From assembly GCA_030849065.1 (NCBI GenBank), contig JASAON010001504.1, positions 1-42,819 of the forward strand: a DNA stretch of 42,819 bases, written 5' to 3'. The notes beneath the pieces are model-generated. The model was not told where the DNA came from, made no database searches, and was given only the letters and a program-made list of their open reading frames with translations. Made by a program: the position numbers and the translations under genes. Source of the stretch: Jaenimonas drosophilae. Lineage: Eukaryota > Euglenozoa > Kinetoplastea > Trypanosomatida > Trypanosomatidae. Below are positions 9,854-19,862 of the stretch, one piece after another. Every line of letters begins with the position of its first letter. Within the stretch, counting starts at the first letter, position 1.

Positions 9854-10621
9854 CTACTGCAGCGAGATGTTTCCATTGACATCCTGGGCCAGTGCGCCAG
9901 CCTCCACAGCGGCGTGAATGGCGGGCCGAAGTGCCTTGGCAATGCGCACGGCGTATCGGCTGACGAGCTCCTTCGAGAGCGCCTTGACGGAGATGGGCCC
10001 GCCAAATTCCTCGAGCACATCACCCGTCACCGCCGCAATTTCACCGGCAGAGCCGAGAAGAAAGAGCGGCACTGCACATTCGTCAGAGTTGGTGGAGCGA
10101 GGGAGGACCAACTTGGCCATCTTGGTGGTCTTGCTGCTGCCGTTGACCTCCGTCGCGGCTGATTTGGGGGTGGCCCGACGACTGCCGCTCTCTTCACGAT
10201 CACGCTTGCGCGCTCCGGCCGCTGCGGTGGAGCTGATGCTGGGTGGGGTGGCGCTTCGCTTCGTTTGCTTCGCAGCTTTTGCCTTGCTTGTGGTGGACGA
10301 TCCCCTCACCCACTCATCGTCGTCGCTATCATCGCTGAAGTTCATCGCCGGACGCGGTGGGCGGAGCGGGGCGGGGCGGTTCCCCTCGCCATCGCTATCT
10401 GAATCTGCCACGCGACGGGTTGTGGTGGTTGTTGGCCGCCACTTGCCTTGGTACTTCTCCGTTTCAGAGATGCAGGAGGTGTGGTTCTTAATGGTGTTGA
10501 GATCAAAGGACTTCATGCAATCGACGCAGGTGAAGTGATCACTGCCGCAGGAGTTGTGGTGCGAGACCACCTTGGGCTTCTTCACAACATCTTGGCAGTA
10601 GCCGCAGGTGAAGGATACCAT
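9854..10621 (-). CDS. LYAR: LYAR-type zinc finger protein, 255 aa
   Basis: This is a homologue of LYAR, a nucleolar protein that acts in rRNA processing and ribosome biogenesis. The N-terminus carries two C2HC zinc fingers. The first uses C6, C9, a His at 21 or 22, and C25. The second uses C32, C35, H47 and C50. They are followed by the family-typical stretch SCISETEKYQGKW. The middle (about 60-190) is charged, Ser- and Lys-rich and probably disordered and nuclear. The last 60 residues (from about DVLEEFGGPISVKAL) look like a small helical or winged-helix domain, comparable in place to the LYAR C-terminal domain. The start at 10619-10621 (MVSFTC) matches the LYAR N-terminus exactly. An in-frame ATG five codons upstream is also in the predicted mRNA and cannot be excluded. 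Confidence 0.88.
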   Translation of the reverse strand: MVSFTCGYCQDVVKKPKVVSHHNSCGSDHFTCVDCMKSFDLNTIKNHTSCISETEKYQGKWRPTTTTTRRVADSDSDGEGNRPAPLRPPRPAMNFSDDSDDDEWVRGSSTTSKAKAAKQTKRSATPPSISSTAAAGARKRDREESGSRRATPKSAATEVNGSSKTTKMAKLVLPRSTNSDECAVPLFLLGSAGEIAAVTGDVLEEFGGPISVKALSKELVSRYAVRIAKALRPAIHAAVEAGALAQDVNGNISLQ

Positions 10622-10962
10622 TGTGTGCCCCGTCAAATCAGTTACAGGGAGAGGTGGGAAAGTTGGAGCGAAGGAGGTCTTCCTCTAACAGCAGCAGCAA
10701 CAACAACAACAAAGGGAGTGAGGGAGTACATGATTAGAGCATCTTCATGTGCATGTGTGTGTGTGTCAGCGCGCTTGAACTGCGTCAGCGTTGGCTGACG
10801 TGCTACCGCGATGGGAAACGAGATTATCCTGGTTATGCGCGAACATAAAAGAGAAAAAAAAGAGTGTAGCTTAAGTGATGGAATGGTTGGCCATCTTATC
10901 ATTACCACGATGGCAGTGTGGCACATACGCAAAGGCATCCCACGTGGATGAGGTTGAGGATG
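10622..10962. other. Intergenic region between LYAR and LTV1
   Basis: No gene is seen in these 341 bases. They hold the LYAR splice-acceptor region next to 10621 and the short 3' untranslated region of the LTV1 transcript. An A8 run lies at about 10854-10861. Confidence 0.6.
10685..10713 (-). promoter_or_regulatory. Probable trans-splice acceptor for LYAR
   Basis: The mRNA sense reads as TTG and CTG repeats followed by TTAG, with the AG at 10686-10685. This gives a leader of about 50-65 bases depending on which of the two nearby ATGs is used. Confidence 0.5.
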
Positions 10963-12693
10963 CTAGAGAAAGTGTACGGTGCGGCGTGCAGCGTTGGATG
11001 TCTTGGCCCGAAGCAGCTCCTCGCCCTCCACGGACTTGTAGGCCTTCTTCAATGAGCTCTTCTCCTGCCGGCGCTCACGTTGTGCCTCCTTCACGGCTTG
11101 GCGGCGCATCTTCTTCTCTTCGGCGGTCTCGCCCTTGACGCGGGTGGTTGGGATGGCACGGCGCACCTCCTCCACATCCATCTCCTCCTCCTCCTCGTCC
11201 ACGTGGGAGCTCTCCATGGTGCTACGAATCGAAGCCTTCTTGTTGGCACGGCGTGAGGAGGAGCCGGCGGGTGCCCGAATAATGTTGGGTTGGTTGTTGT
11301 AGGTACTGTAGGCGGATACCGCGGTTTCACAGTCGAGGCGGTCCACCTTCCCGGACTTCACGCGCACCACCACATACTCCTCCTCCTCGGGCTCCGCAAC
11401 CACAGCCTCCTCGGCGGCGGTGTTGCTGTTGTTGGCCATTTGTTGCCGCTGGAGCAAACGTTGACGTGCATCACTACGAATGCGATCTGTTTCCTGCTTG
11501 TACTCCTCCATGAAGCGCATCTTCTTATCGCCCAAGACGGTTGTGTGAAACTGGCCACCGCTGCGGTCGGTGTCAAAGGCGCCGGCGCGGTGCGCCAGGA
11601 ACTTGAGTTGCTGCACGAGACCCTTGTTTTGGCCGTAGTCACCCGTTTCCAAGTTGTACCCCGCGCGGTCCATGGCGAACTCCTCCACGGCGCCGAGGTA
11701 CTGATCAACGGAGAGGGGCCCATGTGTGCGGGGATCATCGGTGTAGGCGCTGTTCAGGCGTGCATCGCGGTTAAACTCCTTCATCATCTCAGTGAATTGG
11801 CGGTCAATGGCCCGCTCCGTCACCTCGTGGGTTGGGTAGGCCACCTCATCCTCGGCCATGGAGAGAGGGGCGCCAACCTTGCGACGACGACGTGTGCCAC
11901 GCATGTTGGTATCACGAATGGCCTCACGCTCCTCCTCCGAGAGAAGATTCCAGGTTTCCTCGCCCATGCCATAATAATCATCCTCGGCATCATCCACGAT
12001 GCCATCATCATCACCATCTTCGCCGTCTTCCTCATCATCCTCGCCTTCCTCACCCTCGCCAAGAACCAATTGACGCAGAAAATCATCGGTGAATTCCTCC
12101 TCCACCTCATCCTCAAAGAGCTTATCATCATCCCCGGCACCTTCCTGATCGTGCGCCATGTGCATGTTGCGCTTGTTGAGGTACTCGGCCGTCTCACGCT
12201 CCCGCTCAGCCTGCAGCTCGTCCTCGGTGAAGTGTACGTGCCGTGCTGGGGCGTTTCCCCACTCACTAAGAAGCTGGTCGGCGTAGGCTTTATCTGCCGC
12301 CGTTTCACCGCCCGTGGCGGCCATCTCGCCCGTTGACCGTGAGGCTGAGGGCTGGGGAGTCTCGGTGGAGGTGGCCGCCACCGCTGTGTGTGCTGGCGCC
12401 TCCTCCTCTTCTTCCTCTTCTTCCCACTCCCACTCCTCTTCATCTCCTTCGTAGTACTCATCCTCTTCATAATCACCATCGTACTCCTCATAGTGTTGTG
12501 GTACATGGCCGCTTGCTACAGCCTCGGTGGGATCTTCCGGTGCATCCTCTCCACGCTTGCGTTTCTTATAAATATCGCGCTCGTCCACCCAAATGGCGCC
12601 ATGACCATCCTCGCCATAATTCTTATCATCGTAGGGCCGTGCCAGGACGCGGTAGCTCACACCCTTCTCCCTCACTTTCCTTCCCTTTGGCAT
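10963..12693 (-). CDS. LTV1: LTV1, 40S ribosomal subunit assembly factor, 576 aa
   Basis: LTV1 accompanies pre-40S particles, is placed near the head (RPS3/RPS20) region, and is released late in maturation. The protein opens with the basic MPKGRKVREKGVSYRVLARP and a VDERD motif. A very acidic tract follows at about 69-98 (EEEWEWEEEEEEEE type), then further acidic segments. The C-terminus has the family hallmark of a charged helical KGETAEEKKMRRQAVKEAQR segment followed by REERRQEK-like residues, as in yeast and human LTV1. At 576 residues it is longer than yeast LTV1 (463), mainly because of acidic low-complexity insertions. The ATG at 12691-12693 is preceded by a strong pyrimidine tract. The next gene in the window is LYAR, also a ribosome-assembly factor, but this pairing may be coincidental. 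Confidence 0.9.
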   Translation of the reverse strand: MPKGRKVREKGVSYRVLARPYDDKNYGEDGHGAIWVDERDIYKKRKRGEDAPEDPTEAVASGHVPQHYEEYDGDYEEDEYYEGDEEEWEWEEEEEEEEAPAHTAVAATSTETPQPSASRSTGEMAATGGETAADKAYADQLLSEWGNAPARHVHFTEDELQAERERETAEYLNKRNMHMAHDQEGAGDDDKLFEDEVEEEFTDDFLRQLVLGEGEEGEDDEEDGEDGDDDGIVDDAEDDYYGMGEETWNLLSEEEREAIRDTNMRGTRRRRKVGAPLSMAEDEVAYPTHEVTERAIDRQFTEMMKEFNRDARLNSAYTDDPRTHGPLSVDQYLGAVEEFAMDRAGYNLETGDYGQNKGLVQQLKFLAHRAGAFDTDRSGGQFHTTVLGDKKMRFMEEYKQETDRIRSDARQRLLQRQQMANNSNTAAEEAVVAEPEEEEYVVVRVKSGKVDRLDCETAVSAYSTYNNQPNIIRAPAGSSSRRANKKASIRSTMESSHVDEEEEEMDVEEVRRAIPTTRVKGETAEEKKMRRQAVKEAQRERRQEKSSLKKAYKSVEGEELLRAKTSNAARRTVHFL

Positions 12694-12796
12694 CCTTGAC
12701 TACACCACCTTTGTTGGTTAGTGAAGGGGGTTCACGAGTGACGTACAACACTTCAAAAGAGGTGTGCTGCCGTGGTTGTTCCTTTGCTACACCACA

Positions 12797-12825
12797 CTAC
12801 ACAGACAAGAGGAAGAAGGAAGAAA
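12797..12825 (-). promoter_or_regulatory. Probable trans-splice acceptor for LTV1
   Basis: The mRNA sense reads TTTCTTCCTTCTTCCTCTTG then TCTGTGTAG, a textbook pyrimidine tract with the AG at 12798-12797. It predicts a leader of 103 bases before the LTV1 ATG. Confidence 0.65.
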
Positions 12826-15800
12826 TATGATGGTGATAATGATGATAGTTGCCCACGCTGCACTGGAAGGAGTTGAGTGTGTGTGGCTACTTCACTGGAG
12901 GGCACGGCATCATCACTGGGGTGGCCGGCATTTCATCATCTTCCCAGACATGATCTCGAGGAGTGAAGATGGTGTGATTGCCAAATGTTTTATTCTTTCA
13001 AAAATAAACGAAAAAAAACCAAAAATACGTGTGCGCGAAGAACAAAAGAGTTTTTTTTTTTATGGATGAAAAAGAGGAAGGAAGGCATGGCGCCAGCGAC
13101 GCGAAATAAAGAAAAAAAACAAAAAATTGTCGCGGAGATGAAGATCTCCATCGATGGGGATGATTGGAAAGTGGGCTGGAAGTTGCGTGTTGTGCGGTGA
13201 TGGAGTGGAGTACAAGATGGTTCAACGTGTGGTGTGCAATGAGGGAAGGAGGCCAAACGATAGAGAAACAACACCCACTTTGGTTTTGTGTGGCATCTTC
13301 AAACAACAACCACGCGGCAGGCACCACCCTCAGAGGAGGAGGTCCATAGAGCAGAAGATACTGGCCTCCGCACACTCGCACAAACGGGAGATTGCGTAGA
13401 TGAGAACAACAAAATAAAAACACAATGGAGGCACATGAGTGGACCAGCCCTCGCAGAACCACGTGGCGGTACACCCAACATCACCAACAAGCGCTTGCAT
13501 CACTGAGCGCACTTGCGCACAATCTCTTCTCTCTCTGTGCCTGTTTGTGTTTCAGTGACCAAATGCATGTGTGTGTGTACGTCGCTCCATCACACCTCTG
13601 GGAGTTGCTCTTGTTCCCTGGCAGTGGGCGTTGTGCCCGGTAGGATCGCGAGGGGCACAACTCAACAAAGAAAAGAAAAAAACACACGCACCGGCATCAT
13701 GGAGAGAGAAAAATTCCAAAAAACCAAAGCACTGAGTTGAATCCTTCCCTCGCGTCGTTCTTCGCCTGCTCCATACGCCGCACACGCACGAATACAAAGA
13801 ACCCGACATAACCTATAAATGGCGCGGATCCCTCTCTCCAATCTGCAGCAGAAGAGAGAGAGGTATACAACTGCGGAGCGCGCGCCACCGTTCATGGATT
13901 TCTGACTTCGTCGTAAAAAGAAAAAAGAAAAGTGAGGTCACTTCAATGTTGGACAAAATAATCTCTTGTTTGGTGGTTTCCAACTGCCTACGTCGTGATG
14001 GAGATCCATCCTCAGCAGACGGTGCAGTGTGTAGATGAAGGGCCGCCTACCATGGACCCGGCACAACATGATAGGCCAATCATATACGAGCCCAACACGT
14101 ACGTTCATGCACGGAATGCAAAGACATCATCGGAGATTATCCCACAACAAAAAACATCAAGAGAGGGAAGGAGGGAGGAGGGGGGGGAGCGAGGCATCGC
14201 GTAGGCCTTCGCGCATCTGTGCGATCACCAACAATAACAACGAACGGCGAAACAAACAAACAACCACAAACTTATGCGTGAGGGCATAAAACATCTCTAC
14301 CGACCGTCGAGCACACACGGCGGATGACTCTTGACGGGTGTATCGCGCATGCACCGATAGAGATAGAGGTGAAGATCCAGCGCGAAGAACCAACAACAAA
14401 AAAAGGGATAACGAAATGAAACAACGAAGAAAAGCATCAAAAATTGGTTGGAGAACAATGACGATGTGGGGCCATTGAGGGTTCCATATCGACGCCTCGG
14501 CCTAACCACGCTCGCCACGCAGGAAGAAGGTCTCTCTCATACTCCCTCCACTGACCCTGAGCGCTGGAGATGATGAGGGATCAACCTCCAACAGGAATGC
14601 GCATGGGCGATGAAATACACGCAGCACGCGATAAGAAGTCCGAGAGGATGAAAAACGCCACATGGAGGCATCGAGGGGGAGATGCTTGGCGTGACCATGA
14701 ACGTACGTACCCACGTACAACAACAAATGATGGAGGCACAACAGATTTTGTTTGTTTGTTGAAGATTGTGAGTTGTTGGCACGTGTCGTTTGGTCTACTC
14801 TCCCACACACAAAAAAAAAGAGAAAAAAAAGCGGTGGGACTTCCAATATGTTCACGCCACGATGCACTCACGCAAATCCATCACAACCTCGGACTTTTAG
14901 AAAGAAAACAACAGCGAACAACATTAAACAACAACAACAATAAAAGAAATCATAGATACACTGATGCCAGATGTAGGTAGCCGTTATCTGCCTCCAGTGA
15001 AGAAGGTTGTTTGAGGGAGGAGGGGGTGGATTTGGGAATGTGTGATGGATGCAGAAGGATGGAGGTAGGATGACCACAATGTTGTTGCAGCTGATCAGGC
15101 AGCTCGCGATACACTACCGCACACACGCCTCATGTGCGGGTGCCCCTCTGGCCATTTGAGGCATACGAAAGATGGAGGTGGTGTGTGTGTGGGAGGGGGG
15201 TGCCGAAGAGAAATATAAAAAAAGAAGAAACAACAACCACAGCAACCACAACAAAGAAATCTTCTTCCCCGTTGGCATTGAAGCGCAAGTCGGGGTTATT
15301 AATTCACCAAAATTAAGTAGTGTTATTCAGCCTCAAAGGACCTGCTTCTGGTTGGTCGTCGGCAGAGGCAGAGATGGGGAGGAAGGGGTTGTTTAGGGTG
15401 GGGCACTGCCATGAAGCACACAAACATGGAGCAGCGAGCAACACGCACTTCATGGCTCTTCTTCTTGTTGCTGAAAAAATGGCACAAAGATGGAAGCCGT
15501 AGAAGCTTCAGCAACGGTTAAATGAAGGAGCAGTGTGAACGGCAGAAAAAAAATGGAAGCGCCGGTTGCCCATCTTCGGAGATGGGGAGGTTTGCGCAGG
15601 CAACACACAGGAACTCACCTTCGTGATGGTGTGGTGGGATTCATCAGGTGGTGATCGCACCGTAGAATGTTGTGATCTACGAAGAAGGAGCCAACGAACT
15701 CATCGGGCGAGAGGATGCGCTACAGTGATGAGTACAAACAAACAAGCAAAAAAAAGCCAACAAATCGCACGTTCTACTCCGCCTGAATGGGGCGGTGATG

Positions 15801-16095
15801 CAGAACATGCGCATCTAACCAGTAGTTCGTGACCACCGGCTGAGCGGAGAAGCCAACACACCGACACCAACAACGAACCAACACAGAGGCAAAGAAAACA
15901 ACACACATGATCGGAAGAATGTCTGGGAGAGGAAGGTGACCGAGCAGGCCATCCGTAAGAAGAAGCAGATCCATCAACATTGAACGACCGGAGTAAAGAA
16001 AAGAAACAGAAACAGAAACATGAACGTAGTAAATAATAATAGAAAAACTGCCAAAAGTGACCAAAACATGGGGATTAAGAGAGTACTTTGGCACA

Positions 16096-16120
16096 AGAGA
16101 GAGAGAGAGAGAGAGAGAGA
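16096..16120. repeat. (AG)12 microsatellite
   Basis: A perfect AG dinucleotide repeat of 25 bases lies about 42 bases beyond the stop codon of the RNA-binding protein gene. In the transcript it is an uninterrupted CU tract in the 3' untranslated region. It could bind polypyrimidine-binding proteins or serve as a splice tract, although no gene follows closely. Confidence 0.95.
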
Positions 16121-16162
16121 CGCCGCTCCGTCGCGCCATGTGGTGTGCCCAGGCACCTGTGC

Positions 16163-18343
16163 TTAGTAGCGTCCTTGTTGTTGCGGAAGGTAGTACTGCA
16201 CTGCCCCCGCTGTTTGCGTGGGGTGGTTGCCTGGGTTGATCACCGTGGTGCTGGACGGGGGCAGCAACATGGGGGCCGCCCTTCCTGCTTGGCTCTGCTG
16301 CTGTGGCGGTTGAGCGGCCATGGCCAATGCGGTTGGGGAGGTCAGCCCGCTATGTGCCCCCGCCCTCATGGCATCGGTTTGGTAGCACAGCGGGGCGGTG
16401 TACATGTGCGAGCTGGAGGCCATACTCAGGTGTGTGGTCCTCAAGGGGAGTGGGTGGGCGAGGCTCGCGATGCTGTTGGCAGGGGAGGTGTTCGAGGAGA
16501 AGGCCGGGCCGTTCTGCGAGCCGCTCACGACGGCGGAGAGGGCCATCGGGGAGTTCAGCAGGGCGAGTGAGGTGCTTGAGGCGGAGGAGGAGGCGGTGGC
16601 TTGTGGCGGGGTGAGTAACACCGCCGCCCCGTTGCCGTAGTTGGCGGTGTTGGGGTAAGCGGGGAAGATCATAGGCATGCCAAAGGTGTTGGATGCGGTG
16701 GTGTTGCTGTGCATGCGGTAGGCGTGAGGGTTCTCCGCTCCGAGTGGGCTGGCATTCATGAGGTAGGATGAGCCTGCGGCACCAGCTGCAGGGTTGGTGT
16801 AGATGGCGGCACCGTTGGCGGGGTTAAAGTCACGACGCCGGGCGTTCATTTCCGCCGTTGGTGCTTGAGTGAAGAGGGTGGGCCCCCCGGCTCCGTTGGC
16901 GGGTGGGGGAAGGGGGATGAGCAGGGTGGTGTTGTTGGTGCCGTCCTGCATCATCATGGATGGGGCAGTAGGCGCGGGATGCGGCGGGTAGACGCCGGCC
17001 GCGGGATACAGATTGGGGGCCTGGGGAATGGCGTGCACGAAGCCAGCCTTGGAGCCGTTGGGGTCAATGCTGATGAGGCTCATCTCACCCGCCGCACCAC
17101 CAGCGTCGCCGGGGAGGAGTGGGGCAGAGCGATCGGAGGTCGGGCTGAGGTAGTTGGATAGCGATTCACTACTCGCGCGCGCCGGACGAAAGGCCGCCGG
17201 CTGCGTGAGCGCATGCTGGTGCAGATGCCGTACCGGGGAATCCTCGGCGAGCTTCACCATCAAGGGCACCCCATCACAACTCTCGAAGGGCATCGTGTGA
17301 TGGACTGCCGTGGCCGCCTGCTCCGCCACCTCACCAACGGCGTAGGTCACAAAGGCAATTCGCCGCCGGCCAGGGGCCTGCAGCAGTGAGGAGAGGGATT
17401 CATTGCTCGGGCTGCGTGAGGCCGGGTGGTGCGCGGCGGCGGCGGCGGCCGCCATCGTATCCTCGTGAAGGGAGATGGACAACAACGGGCCAAACTTTCC
17501 AAAAAGCGAGGCGAGGTGGGCCTCTGTCACGTCGGTTGGGATGTTGCGCACGAAGACCTTCCGCATCTTCTTGCGGTCATCGCGGGTGGGGCAGCGATCA
17601 TGCTCCCGGCGAGCCCACTGCACCACCATCCGCTCATGCCCCCCGTTGGCTGACTTGCCAGATGGTACCTCACCCTTGTTGTTGGGGCTGCCTTGGGCGT
17701 TCACCACAGATCCATCAAGGCCATCCATGGCGCGTTTGGCCTCGTCGTGGGTGGAAAACCGCACAAAGGCGGTGCCGAGGCTGCTCCCCGTATGGATGTC
17801 TCGCATCACCGCGTAGGAAAGAATGGCGCCATAGGGTGAGAACAAGGACTCCAGCTGCGGTTCATCCACGGTGAGTGGGAGGTTGCACACGAAGAGGTTC
17901 GTATTGCTGAGTGGGCGGCCCTTGGAGGCTGGGGGAGGGGCGGGCGGCTGCCGCAGGTGTGCCTTCACATCCATGGAATCCTGCAACGAGGACGAGGAGG
18001 AGGCGGTGGGGTAGGGCACGTGGTAGGAGCCTACGGTAGGGTAGGGAAGTACGGCACTAATCACAGGTGGGTAGTAGATGCTGTTGGTGGTGCATGAGTT
18101 CCCCCCCGTGGGGCAGGGGCTTTGGCTGATGCCATTGGCGAGGGAGGCACTGCTGCCGTCCTGGCGGCGGCTGTTTAGGCTTTCCTCGGTGCAAACCCCA
18201 TCGGGTGGGATGCTGCTGATGGAGAGGAGCTCGTGAGATGCGATGGGCATCCATTTCGGATCCATGGATCCTTCAGGGGCCGGCAGGCTCGTCGCAACAC
18301 GTTCCTCCTCCATGGCCGATACCTCGCCGAAAGAAGCAAGCAT
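16163..18343 (-). CDS. RNA-binding protein with two RRM domains, 726 aa
   Basis: This is a probable post-transcriptional regulator. A disordered Ser/Pro/Tyr-rich N-terminus (1-145) precedes RRM1 at about 147-245, with RNP2 LFVCNL (150-155) and RNP1 LGTAFVRF (189-196). RRM2 lies at about 262-365, with RNP2 VFVRNI (263-268) and RNP1 RRIAFVTY (327-334). RRM1 carries an insertion of roughly 20 residues near 214-236. RRM2 has a loop of roughly 30 residues, including Ala8 (298-305), before its RNP1. The C-terminal half is low-complexity, rich in Ala, Asn, Pro, Ser and Gln, and ends in a Gln-rich segment. Kinetoplastids depend on such proteins because genes are transcribed together. The start at 18341-18343 is the first ATG after a likely splice acceptor at 18411-18412. 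An internal ATG ten codons later is an alternative. The targets are unknown. Confidence 0.87.
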   Translation of the reverse strand: MLASFGEVSAMEEERVATSLPAPEGSMDPKWMPIASHELLSISSIPPDGVCTEESLNSRRQDGSSASLANGISQSPCPTGGNSCTTNSIYYPPVISAVLPYPTVGSYHVPYPTASSSSSLQDSMDVKAHLRQPPAPPPASKGRPLSNTNLFVCNLPLTVDEPQLESLFSPYGAILSYAVMRDIHTGSSLGTAFVRFSTHDEAKRAMDGLDGSVVNAQGSPNNKGEVPSGKSANGGHERMVVQWARREHDRCPTRDDRKKMRKVFVRNIPTDVTEAHLASLFGKFGPLLSISLHEDTMAAAAAAAHHPASRSPSNESLSSLLQAPGRRRIAFVTYAVGEVAEQAATAVHHTMPFESCDGVPLMVKLAEDSPVRHLHQHALTQPAAFRPARASSESLSNYLSPTSDRSAPLLPGDAGGAAGEMSLISIDPNGSKAGFVHAIPQAPNLYPAAGVYPPHPAPTAPSMMMQDGTNNTTLLIPLPPPANGAGGPTLFTQAPTAEMNARRRDFNPANGAAIYTNPAAGAAGSSYLMNASPLGAENPHAYRMHSNTTASNTFGMPMIFPAYPNTANYGNGAAVLLTPPQATASSSASSTSLALLNSPMALSAVVSGSQNGPAFSSNTSPANSIASLAHPLPLRTTHLSMASSSHMYTAPLCYQTDAMRAGAHSGLTSPTALAMAAQPPQQQSQAGRAAPMLLPPSSTTVINPGNHPTQTAGAVQYYLPQQQGRY

Positions 18344-18410
18344 GAAGAGGTGGTTTCAGTGCTTGTCTTGCAACTCACTGCTGTATATTCCGTGGTACCT
18401 CCAAGTCCCA

Positions 18411-18438
18411 CTGAGCAACACAAGTGGGTGAGGTGAGG
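18411..18438 (-). promoter_or_regulatory. Probable trans-splice acceptor for the two-RRM protein
   Basis: The mRNA sense reads CCTCACCTCACCCACTTG then TGTTGCTCAG, with the AG at 18412-18411. The first ATG after it is the one at 18343, giving a leader of 67 bases. Confidence 0.55.
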
Positions 18439-18698
18439 GAGGAGGTTGGGTCACCGACGGAGAGTTTGGCAGAAGGGAGGTAAAACAGGTAAGAAGTAAG
18501 GAAGACGCACAAGGCCGAGTGGCGAATCCCAAATTCGCACGCGGGCAAAAAAGAAAACAGTGGTGAAAGAAGAATCAATCAAAACAAGCGTTAGCAAGGG
18601 AAGGGGTGGGGGAGGCGGAGGAGGAGAGACGAACTGGCTAAATGAAAAGCACAACGTCGCACACAATACGCACAAAAAGAGATGAGGTACACGGCAAT

Positions 18699-18716
18699 CA
18701 CACACACACACACACA
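18699..18716. repeat. (CA)9 microsatellite
   Basis: A perfect CA dinucleotide repeat of 18 bases in the gene-poor region upstream of the RRM gene; it reads as (UG)9 in the transcript. Confidence 0.9.
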
Positions 18717-19840
18717 ATTAAAACACGAGGATAGAAATCAACAAAGAAGGTAGAGAGAGGGGCCGAAAACCGAAAAAAGGGAGATGGCAACACGGAATTC
18801 GTTGATTGGATTTCAAGATAAAAACTGAGGTATGTGGTAAGAAAGAAGGCGTATATCCACTGACTGATGTACGGAAAAATGGAAGGAGCTGGTGCAGGTG
18901 ACGTGGAGGAGGGCTCGTTGTGGTAGAGGTGTCAAGCCAGCACAGATACACTGAGGAGAAGGGTTCGTCTGGCTTAACGATAAGGGGATATACGCGGCCT
19001 AAAGCCCTTTTTTGTTTTTAGAGTTCTCTCTTTGCGCAAAGCGTATCTCTTACCCCCCGGGTAGTGAGTGATGGAGATGCAGTACGTGTACGTGAGGCGG
19101 TAAGAAAGCAAGAAGGCAGACTGACGGTGTCTCCCGCGGTAAGAAGCGATGGAACTTGGGACTGAGAGGTAAAAAAAAGAGATGATGCTTTGAAAGATAC
19201 AAGCTGTAGGGAAGAGAGCTCACTACACCAACGCGCAATCACCAAAGAACAATCAAAGATAGTCGCGCCAAATAAAAAAGGAAACCACAACAAACAGTAC
19301 GAGGCTAGCAGCAACGCACTGAGGCGAAGAGAGTATGGGAGCTTCGCCTGTATTTGGAAGCGATGAAAGCGAAAGGGGCTGAGGCGGGCGGTGACTATAG
19401 ACGCTCGTCCGTGAACCTCCTACGCTGCCGTGCGGTAAGAAACGTGTGGGTGAGTAGTGAATCCTTCAGTGCTCCGCGAGTGGAATTCTTGAATAATGTA
19501 GCGCGTGTCCTTGTGCAAGAGTGGCAGATGGGAGTAAAGACAGAAGCACAAAGGTAAACGTAATAAAAACAAAATGAGGAAAGAAAAACTAACGGCAACA
19601 ACAAGGTACCCTATCACCAGAGACCGAGAATAGGTGCCAAGAGATACCACACGCAGATGGAGAGCGACCTGCCTCAACCTCTGCAATGTGCGGGAGAACG
19701 TCAAAGAGCGGGGATGAAGACGGGTAAGCCACGTTGAATGTGTATCGATGAATCAACTTCGCTGTGATGCCCCACACATGCACCAAATGGGGTATGGCGG
19801 AGAAGGAAGTGCGCGGATGAAATCAGAACAAGTGGATGTG

Positions 19841-19862
19841 GATGATGATGATGATGATGATG
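19841..19862. repeat. (GAT)7 microsatellite
   Basis: A perfect GAT trinucleotide repeat of 22 bases within the gene-poor region between the Aurora kinase and the RRM gene. No coding frame is supported around it. Confidence 0.9.

Larger units (their letters stand above)
12694..16162. other. Long gene-poor region, about 3.5 kb
   Basis: I find no supportable protein gene, tRNA or rRNA here. The region is purine-rich on the plus strand with many short poly-A tracts, for example 14809-14830 (an A9 and an A8 run split by GAG), 13008-13025 and 13110-13125. Several of these, read on the minus strand, are good pyrimidine tracts followed by AG, yet no gene begins below them until LTV1 at 12693. The minus-strand open frames (for example 12998-13474) are rich in Phe, Leu, Ser, Cys and His, as pyrimidine-rich DNA predicts. 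It could hold a very long 3' untranslated region of the RNA-binding protein mRNA or unannotated non-coding RNAs. Confidence 0.5.

Noticed and set aside
11290..12336. Open plus-strand frame of 348 codons, Leu/Val/Ile-rich
   Set aside because: It lies opposite the acidic repeats of LTV1, whose GAG/GAC/GAT codons read as hydrophobic codons on the other strand. No gene elsewhere in the window is on the plus strand.
12998..13474. Minus-strand open frame of 158 codons in the gene-poor region
   Set aside because: It ends in poly-Phe-like sequence from T runs, has no motif, and two other minus frames are open in the same place.
18919..18985. tRNA-like look: GGTAGAG followed by GGTTCGTC about 40 bases later
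   Set aside because: The sequence does not form an acceptor stem or a T-arm stem, and the B box departs from the GGTTCGANTCC consensus.
19006..19020. T-run that could be a Pol III terminator
   Set aside because: No promoter or tRNA-like structure precedes it on the plus strand, and such runs are common in this DNA.
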